In this document: one piece after another, positions 23,072 through 27,941 of the stretch
Position numbering within the stretch: position 1 is the stretch's first letter
Layout of the letters: each line of letters starts with the position of its first letter
From: JAUVDZ01 sp042568205
GTDB lineage: Bacteria > Patescibacteriota > Gracilibacteria > UBA1369 > PNNO01
Assembly: GCA_042568205.1 (NCBI GenBank)
Contig: JBHPJE010000012.1
Span: forward strand, 1-27,941
Direction of reading: 5' to 3'
DNA: 27,941 nt
Notes under the pieces: model-generated
Told to the model about the DNA's origin: nothing
What the model saw: only the letters and a program-made list of their open reading frames with translations
Databases searched by the model: none
Program-made: the position numbers and the translations under genes

Positions 23072-24229
23072 TTATTTTATTTCAATAATTCCACCTGATA
23101 AATTATCAGCTTCTCTATCAAAAACTTCCATTCTTTTTTTTGCTTCTACACGCATTTTATCAAGAATAACATTTGCAGCTTTTCCTTCTTTAAGTCCATC
23201 TACCACCCTTTGTCTCATTTCGTCAGCATCTAAATGTCTTAATCCATCAGTCATAACTAAAAATACATCACCAGGTTGAGTTTGAAATTCTTTATAATGA
23301 GGATTTATTAAAGTTTTAGAAGTGAATACATTACCTTTGTCAGTTTTTTTACTAACAATTTGCTCTTTTCTTCCAATACTTTGAACTAAACCATCTGGTC
23401 TAGCATCTTTAGAATATTTTTTATAAATAAAATCCAGTGCTGCTTTATCATCAACCCCTTGATTTGCTTTAATTAACTCTAAAAGATTATCATCCACGCT
23501 TTCATAATGAATTTCTCCATCTCTTATCATAATAATTTTCGCATCTCCTATATGAACACATTTTGCTAATCCTTCAGGAGTAATTTGTACTGCTGCAAAG
23601 GTAGTAGAACATTTTGCATATTCCGGTGCATTATAATCATGATATTCGTGTAAAGCCCCATTAGCTAATGTTGGAGCATCTTTTAAGTTAAATTCAGGAT
23701 CAGTATCAAGCATTGCAGCCAATGTATGTAAAGTTACATTAGAAGCCACTTCTCCATGAGCATTGCCTCCAACTCCATCAGTTACAGCTGCAGTCAAGTG
23801 ATCACCACTAACCAACATCCCATCATCGTTTTTTTCTTTATTAACTCCTTGATCAGTAAATCCAGCTAAGTTTGCTTTTTCAGTCGTAAAACTTGCTGCA
23901 CCTTGTTCGTTTCCACTTTTTATGTGCATTCCTTCAGGAGTTTTATCTAAAGTACTATATGGTTTTTTCAGATCCTCATCAGTCATCCCATAAGTCTCAT
24001 GTTCTTCAACTTTTTCACGTTTATCTGTTATTGCTTTAATTTCTTCAGTTGTGACTCTTTTGTTTTGTGCAATTTCTGCATTTACATCATCACCATACCT
24101 TTTACTTAAATCCTGTGCACCCCTTTCTGCACTCGCAGGAATAGGTGGAGCATCAGTATCTAACTGTTCAGCAATTAAATCATCAATTGTTAATTCCTCC
24201 TCTTGAGGAGAATTTTCAGCATTATTCAT
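23072..24229 (-). CDS. PP2C-family Ser/Thr phosphatase with N-terminal extension
   Basis: A 385-aa protein. Residues 1-110 are acidic, Glu-rich and probably disordered. The PP2C fold follows: GFTDQGVNKEKNDDGML (motif 1), AAVTDGVGGNAHGEVAS (the metal-binding DG of motif 2), CSTTFAAVQI, CVHIGDAKIIMIRDGEI, and FLVMTDGLRHLDADEM (second metal Asp). These positions should bind two Mn/Mg ions, so it is likely active. Such enzymes reverse Ser/Thr phosphorylation by Hanks-type kinases; none is in the window. It has its own extended -10 promoter after the HydG gene. Confidence 0.88.
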   Translation of the reverse strand: MNNAENSPQEEELTIDDLIAEQLDTDAPPIPASAERGAQDLSKRYGDDVNAEIAQNKRVTTEEIKAITDKREKVEEHETYGMTDEDLKKPYSTLDKTPEGMHIKSGNEQGAASFTTEKANLAGFTDQGVNKEKNDDGMLVSGDHLTAAVTDGVGGNAHGEVASNVTLHTLAAMLDTDPEFNLKDAPTLANGALHEYHDYNAPEYAKCSTTFAAVQITPEGLAKCVHIGDAKIIMIRDGEIHYESVDDNLLELIKANQGVDDKAALDFIYKKYSKDARPDGLVQSIGRKEQIVSKKTDKGNVFTSKTLINPHYKEFQTQPGDVFLVMTDGLRHLDADEMRQRVVDGLKEGKAANVILDKMRVEAKKRMEVFDREADNLSGGIIEIK

Positions 24230-24254
24230 TTTTAATTTTTATTTTCTTCACTAA

Positions 24255-24283
24255 ATTATACCATTTTTTGGCTTAGAAGTAAA
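24255..24283 (-). promoter_or_regulatory. Promoter of the PP2C gene
   Basis: TTTACT (24278-24283), a 17-nt spacer and TGG-TATAAT (-10 at 24255-24260) on the minus strand, 25 nt before the ATG at 24229. Confidence 0.5.
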
Positions 24284-25634
24284 GATCTCTCTGTCCTTTT
24301 TCGATTTCAGTGAGCTTTTCTTTTGTTTGTTGTTTTATCGATTCTGAAGGAATTTTTTCAACATATTTGTCAATAATTTTAAGGCCTTTTGATTTTGTTC
24401 GGTCTTTTGCATAATCTTCAAGATATTCTTTTAAGGTAAGAATGCCGTTTGGTCTGCAAAAATTATGAATTTCACCAGGTTTTGCAATATCCATAAAGTC
24501 ATGGCCTGTTCTTCCTTTTCTATAGCAAGCTGTACAGAAACTTGGAAGCATTCCTTTATCTAAAATATCTTCAATAATTTCTTCAACTGGTCTTTCATCT
24601 GAAGTTTTAAACTGATTTAAAGCTTTTTCTTTTCCATATCCACCTGGGGAAGTACAACTTGCTGCAGAAGTTTGTGATATTCCAATTTCAAATGCTTTTT
24701 GACGTGTTTCAGGTGTTTCGCGAGTAGAAATAATCATACCTGTATATGGAACTGCTAATCTTAAAATTGCTATTATCTTTAAAAGTTCATCTGAGCTTAC
24801 TTTGTATGGCCATTTATCTTCAACAGTAGGGGCTGGTTGCAAACGCGGAACCGAGAATGTGTGCGGTCCAACACCATATGTTTTATCTAAATAAAATGCA
24901 TGCGAAAGTAATGCCATTGTGTCGAATTTCCAGTCATATAAGCCATAAAGAACACCTATCCCAATGTCATCAATTCCAGCTTCAAAAGCTCGGTCATGGG
25001 CTTCTAATTGACGGTCAAAATCAGCTTTTGGCCCTTTGTGTAGTTCGGCGTACGTTTCGCGATGATATGTTTCCTGGAATAATTGATAAGTTCCAATTCC
25101 AACATCTTTCAATTTTTTATAATCTTCTACTGAAGTTGCTGCAATATTCACGTTTACTCTTCGGATATCTCCGTTACCTTCTTTTACGCTATAGATTGTT
25201 TTGATTGTATCAATAACATAATCAATTGGATTATTTATTGGATCTTCGCCAAATTCTAGGAGAAGGCGTTTATGGCCCATTCTTATGAGGTGGCGAGTTT
25301 GTTCTTCGACTTCTTTTTGACTCAATTTTTTACGTTTGCACTGGTTTCTGGCATGAAATCCACAATATTCGCAGTCATTTATACAAAAACTTGAGATATA
25401 AAGTGGTGCAAAAAGCACTAATCGTTCTCCGTAAATCTGGTTTTTGATCTTTCCAGCTGTTTCAAACATCTTTTCTGTAAATTTTTCATCTGCGTTCATT
25501 AAATATGCAGCCTCCTTAAGCCCAATTCCTTTCATTTTGCTCGCTTTATTCAAGATTATATCAATTTGCTCAGAAGTTGGATTCTGAGTTTCTTCAAGGA
25601 TTTGTTCGATTAATTGTGGATCAAAGTGTTTCAT
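24273..25634 (-). CDS. hydG: HydG, radical SAM tyrosine lyase for CO/CN ligand synthesis
   Basis: A 453-aa HydG. In [FeFe]-hydrogenase maturation HydG splits tyrosine and builds an Fe(CO)2(CN)Cys unit on its auxiliary cluster. The radical SAM cluster motif is FCINDCEYCGFH (Cys84, Cys88, Cys91, CX3CX2C). The auxiliary cluster motif that separates HydG from ThiH is intact: SFCTACYRKGRTGHDF through HNFCRPNGILT, with Cys367, Cys370 and Cys393 in the exact CX2CX22C spacing. It follows the HypC-HydE gene by 2 nt. No [FeFe] hydrogenase or HydF is in the window; the only hydrogenase here is [NiFe]. ThiH is unlikely because of the C-terminal cluster. Confidence 0.92.
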   Translation of the reverse strand: MKHFDPQLIEQILEETQNPTSEQIDIILNKASKMKGIGLKEAAYLMNADEKFTEKMFETAGKIKNQIYGERLVLFAPLYISSFCINDCEYCGFHARNQCKRKKLSQKEVEEQTRHLIRMGHKRLLLEFGEDPINNPIDYVIDTIKTIYSVKEGNGDIRRVNVNIAATSVEDYKKLKDVGIGTYQLFQETYHRETYAELHKGPKADFDRQLEAHDRAFEAGIDDIGIGVLYGLYDWKFDTMALLSHAFYLDKTYGVGPHTFSVPRLQPAPTVEDKWPYKVSSDELLKIIAILRLAVPYTGMIISTRETPETRQKAFEIGISQTSAASCTSPGGYGKEKALNQFKTSDERPVEEIIEDILDKGMLPSFCTACYRKGRTGHDFMDIAKPGEIHNFCRPNGILTLKEYLEDYAKDRTKSKGLKIIDKYVEKIPSESIKQQTKEKLTEIEKGQRDLYF

Positions 25635-25636
25635 AA

Positions 25637-26893
25637 TTATGAGATTTTTAGTTTCTCCTCAAGCATTTTATAACTCTCATCAGAGTTGTAAAGACCATAT
25701 TTTTCCCACATTTCATTATCTAAAGCCTGTTTTCGCTTATAAATCTGATAATCTCCTGCATATTTTTTTGGTGTAAGATTAAGCATCATTGCGTTTGCAC
25801 CTGCTTTTATTGCTTTTTTCCTTCCTTCTTCCGGATCAAGTGTTTCATGCGCAGTAACAACAGGAATTCTCGTGTTTTTCATCTCAAGTCGTAGGATTGC
25901 TATAATTTTTAACATAATATCTAAATTGCCGGCTTGTTCATGCTCAAAAGGAGTGTTTTTGCTTGGTACGAAAGGCCCCATTGAAACCATATCGTACGAA
26001 TTATCTCTAATAGTCGCAATATCATCAGCCAAATCGCCAATTGTCTGATTAGGAAGGCCAATAATTGACCCAGAGGCTATGAAATATTCAAGTTTTTTCA
26101 TGAATTTTAAATGTTCGAACCTTGCATTTAGTGATTTCCCATTTGGATGAATTTTCGCAAACAGATCAGGATTTGAGGTTTCAAATCTAAACAAAACGCC
26201 ATCTACACCTGCTTCTCTTAACGCTTTGTATGTATCAAAATCGCGTTCTCCAATGCTAATAAATATGAAAATGCGGTGTTTTTCTTTAATTCTCCGTACT
26301 AAGTTGACAAGTTTTTCCTTTGTATAATGCGGATCCTCGCCTGACTGAAGCACAAATAGCTTATATCCTTTGGCTGCAGCTTTATCAACAGCATCCATAA
26401 TTTCATCATCACTCATTCTATAGCGACGTAATGCAGTATTTTCGCATCTTAAACCACAATATGCGCAATCCATCGTGCAATAATTTGAAAATTCAATAAT
26501 CCCATGAATGCAGAAAAAATCCTTTATTAAAGCCTTTCTCATCATTTCAGCTTCGCTAAAAAGCGCTTCTTTTTCTAAACCTTCTACATTTAATAAGTAT
26601 TCGAGCTCAGTTTTGTCTAATTTGCGCTGTTTTGAGGCCTTCACAACCTCTATAAACCGTGTATTCAGCTTTGATGGGTCAGTCCTTTCAACATGCTCTA
26701 AAAGCTCTAAAATCTCCTTAGCATCATCAGGAGATACCTTTTGCACAGCAATATCAGACATGTATAAAACCCAATCCCCAACAATTAAGTCTGGGATTGA
26801 ACGAATATCGATTTCAAATTCTTGGCCGTCTTTATCAATTTTCGCTCTATTTTCGCTAATTTCAACTACTTTTGCTGGGATTGTTAGGCACAT
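25637..26893 (-). CDS. HypC-HydE fusion protein
   Basis: A 418-aa two-domain protein in one uninterrupted frame. Residues 1 to about 70 are a HypC/HupF domain: MCLTIPAKVVEI with the essential Cys2, IDIRSIPDLIVGDWVLYM, and IAVQKVSPDDAKEILELLE. Where HypC usually has His in VLVHxGFA, this protein has Met (VLYMSDIAV). After a short linker, about 89-418 is a HydE radical SAM domain: EFSNYCTMDCAYCGLRCEN (Cys139, Cys143, Cys146), RRYRMSDDEI, LQSGEDPHYT, IIGLPNQT, MVSMGPFVPSKNTPF and MMLNLTPKKYAGDY. HypC carries the Fe(CO)(CN)2 unit for [NiFe] enzymes; HydE works on the HydG product for [FeFe] enzymes. I know of no described enzyme combining the two. It is the first gene of an operon with hydG. Confidence 0.9.
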   Translation of the reverse strand: MCLTIPAKVVEISENRAKIDKDGQEFEIDIRSIPDLIVGDWVLYMSDIAVQKVSPDDAKEILELLEHVERTDPSKLNTRFIEVVKASKQRKLDKTELEYLLNVEGLEKEALFSEAEMMRKALIKDFFCIHGIIEFSNYCTMDCAYCGLRCENTALRRYRMSDDEIMDAVDKAAAKGYKLFVLQSGEDPHYTKEKLVNLVRRIKEKHRIFIFISIGERDFDTYKALREAGVDGVLFRFETSNPDLFAKIHPNGKSLNARFEHLKFMKKLEYFIASGSIIGLPNQTIGDLADDIATIRDNSYDMVSMGPFVPSKNTPFEHEQAGNLDIMLKIIAILRLEMKNTRIPVVTAHETLDPEEGRKKAIKAGANAMMLNLTPKKYAGDYQIYKRKQALDNEMWEKYGLYNSDESYKMLEEKLKIS

Positions 26894-26916
26894 ATCAGTA
26901 CATTAATTGGTGCCTC

Positions 26917-26945
26917 ATAATATCAGGATTGCTATAGGATGGCAA
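26917..26945 (-). promoter_or_regulatory. Promoter of the hypC-hydE/hydG operon
   Basis: TTGCCA (26940-26945), a 17-nt spacer and TGA-TATTAT (-10 at 26917-26922) on the minus strand, 23 nt before the ATG at 26893. This gives the two maturation genes their own control. Confidence 0.6.
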
Positions 26946-26947
26946 AA

Positions 26948-27367
26948 TTATCCTCGCATTGCTTCTGTTATTAACTCTTCAGTTGCTTTTAATTGAGCTT
27001 CAACAGCAAATACTGCTGCTGCTTCTCCAGTTTCCAAAGCTTCTTTCATCATTGATACTGCCGCAACCAAATCACCCATCTCCTCTACTTCAGGATGACG
27101 ATCAGCAAGTCCTAATGCTCCTTCAAGACTTCTTATTGCTCTTGGAATATCACCGGCCTTTAAAGCCCTTGAAGCATGAGTTTGCATTTCAAAGAAAAAT
27201 GCTTTTGGACTTGTAGCAATTTTTGCCATTAAATCACTAGCTAGATTTGGATCAGCTCTGTGAACAACTGCACCTGCAGCTTCATGTCTATCGCAGATTT
27301 CTCCTACAGTTAATGCTAGATCTTCGCAGAACTCCATCATGTCATCATCTTTACGATCTACTGCCAT
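26948..27367 (-). CDS. Helical protein of unknown function
   Basis: A 139-aa acidic, Ala/Glu-rich protein predicted all-helical (EEMGDLVAAVSMMKEALETG, AAAVFAVEAQLKATEELITE). The middle (SRALKAGDIPRAIRSLEGAL followed by ADRHPEV) has the feel of a TPR-like helical pair. No Cys-rich motif, signal or TM segment is visible. I recognise no family. It ends 55 nt before the hypC-hydE start on the same strand, but that operon has its own promoter. Confidence 0.6.
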   Translation of the reverse strand: MAVDRKDDDMMEFCEDLALTVGEICDRHEAAGAVVHRADPNLASDLMAKIATSPKAFFFEMQTHASRALKAGDIPRAIRSLEGALGLADRHPEVEEMGDLVAAVSMMKEALETGEAAAVFAVEAQLKATEELITEAMRG

Positions 27368-27395
27368 TTTATGGTTGGTTAAATATTAGACTTAA

Positions 27396-27423
27396 TATTT
27401 ACATAAAATTGCACATATGTCAA
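27396..27423 (-). promoter_or_regulatory. Possible promoter of the 139-aa gene
   Basis: A perfect -35 TTGACA (27418-27423) on the minus strand, 16 nt before TAAATA (27396-27401), a poor -10. The ATG is at 27367. The -10 assignment is uncertain. Confidence 0.35.
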
Positions 27424-27448
27424 GTGAGGAGGTGGTTTAACACAAAAA

Positions 27449-27478
27449 CTTTAAGCTATATTTAAATATTCGCTTAAA
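27449..27478 (-). terminator. Possible intrinsic terminator of the asparaginase gene
   Basis: TTTAAGC (27450-27456) and GCTTAAA (27472-27478) form a 7-bp stem around a loop that holds the AT palindrome ATATTTAAATAT. On the minus strand the stem is followed by GTTTTTG. It lies 36 nt downstream of the asparaginase stop. The AT-rich stem is weak. Confidence 0.4.
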
Positions 27479-27513
27479 AAGGTCAATATTGGGAAGCCTG
27501 GCTATTTAATACT

Positions 27514-27941
27514 TTAAGCTTCTTTGAAGACTAAATTATCGACATCTTTATCGATATTTCTCGGATTCCAATTTTTACCATGCATATTAATTTTTACTCC
27601 AAATGATTTATCTGCATTGATTAGACTTGATACTGATGCACCTAAATTCAATAATCCATCACCACCCATTAAATTCATAGGATACATAGCACCTGTTAAA
27701 ACTATGCTAATATCACTTAATAATTCTTCAGGCAGATTTTCCATTAAATAAATGCCAGTTTCCGGCATTGTAAAAGTACCGTGGGTGATTAGGAAGAGTT
27801 TAGTGTCTTCTTTATAAGCTTTTTCGATTTCTTGAGTTAGTTTTTCCCTGTCATCATTATTGATTTCGCGGCTATCCTTATTACATATTGTTTTCATCGA
27901 ATAATCTGCTGATATCTTTAAAGAAACCGTTAAGTATTTAC
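27514..27941 (-). CDS. Single-domain asparaginase-like protein, N-terminus beyond window
   Basis: The frame is open to the window edge, so the start is missing; about 141 residues are seen. LLITHGTFTMPETGIYL-like and ISIVLTGAMYPMNLMGGDG motifs, NLGASVSSL, and the end GVKINMHGKNWNPRNIDKD match the short, single-domain asparaginases (about 160-170 aa) rather than the two-domain AnsA/AnsB. An internal ATG at 27897 is not the start, because the family-like KDSREINNDDREKL reaches across it. The catalytic Thr of THGT is kept, but the Asp normally following (THGTD) is Phe here, which may alter or abolish hydrolysis. It would convert Asn to Asp plus ammonia if active. Confidence 0.75.
   Translation of the reverse strand, partial: KYLTVSLKISADYSMKTICNKDSREINNDDREKLTQEIEKAYKEDTKLFLITHGTFTMPETGIYLMENLPEELLSDISIVLTGAMYPMNLMGGDGLLNLGASVSSLINADKSFGVKINMHGKNWNPRNIDKDVDNLVFKEA

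Noticed and set aside
24273..25634. ThiH (thiamine synthesis tyrosine lyase)
   Set aside because: The C-terminal CX2CX22C auxiliary cluster motif is specific to HydG and is intact here.
1..27941. CRISPR arrays, tRNA genes, insertion sequences
   Set aside because: I found no regularly spaced repeats, no tRNA TPsiC/anticodon arrangement and no transposase or terminal inverted repeats on reading both strands, although weak cases could be missed by eye.

Overview
The window is AT-rich, gene-dense DNA from what looks like a Candidate Phyla Radiation (Patescibacteria) bacterium using the standard code: every gene is open under ordinary TAA/TAG/TGA stops, so the UGA-Gly recoding of Gracilibacteria/Absconditabacteria is not seen. 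Supporting hints are the PilM/FtsA-like gene next to a one-TM 'baseplate J-like' protein, a VirB4/TraG-like ATPase with a CPR-style N-terminal region, an archaeal-type form III RuBisCO, and tightly packed or overlapping genes. I found no good Shine-Dalgarno sequence before any start. Several genes have a sigma70-type -10 box only 6-8 nt from the ATG, which suggests leaderless mRNAs. The exact lineage cannot be fixed from sequence reading alone.

Layout. 1-3465: a 5'-partial-in-window secreted protein, then a PilM-like and baseplate-J-like pair (minus strand). 3504-4619: D-Ala-D-Ala ligase (minus). 4783-8531: a plus-strand housekeeping run of HNH nuclease, Bax-inhibitor-like membrane protein, YceD/DUF177, L32, NusB, RNase III and Nudix hydrolase. 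8581-10053: M17 leucyl aminopeptidase, followed by a frameshifted ribbon-helix-helix remnant. 10312-13477: a minus-strand cluster of DHH phosphoesterase (NrnA-like), large lipoprotein and cytidine/dCMP deaminase. 13559-14872: RuBisCO, with divergent overlapping promoters shared with a 73-aa gene. 15169-17028: ferredoxin plus DoxX-like membrane protein facing a Fur-family regulator, and a small unknown gene. 17140-19371: conjugation-type ATPase, followed by a GC-rich, foldable intergenic element. 19503-26893: the hydrogenase region. 26948-27941: an unknown 139-aa protein and a single-domain asparaginase cut by the window edge.

The most striking part is the hydrogenase region. It encodes a soluble [NiFe]-hydrogenase small and large subunit (large-subunit motifs RICGTC and DPCMSCATH with a cleavable tail) and a hydrogenase maturation endopeptidase. 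About 2 kb away is a two-gene operon encoding an intact HydG (radical SAM tyrosine lyase, with both the CX3CX2C and the CX2CX22C cluster motifs) and a single protein that fuses an N-terminal HypC domain to a complete HydE radical-SAM domain. HypC belongs to [NiFe]-hydrogenase maturation, while HydE and HydG are known from [FeFe]-hydrogenase maturation. The fusion suggests that this lineage feeds HydG/HydE-made Fe-CO/CN chemistry into a HypC-dependent [NiFe] assembly line, which could answer where the CO ligand comes from in an anaerobe. That is inference. No [FeFe] hydrogenase, HydF or diaphorase subunit is present in the window.

Metabolically, RuBisCO III (AMP/nucleoside salvage), a deaminase, nucleotide hydrolases, aminopeptidase, asparaginase, ferredoxin and hydrogenase fit a small anaerobic fermenter that salvages nucleotides and amino acids and disposes of, or recycles, electrons as H2.
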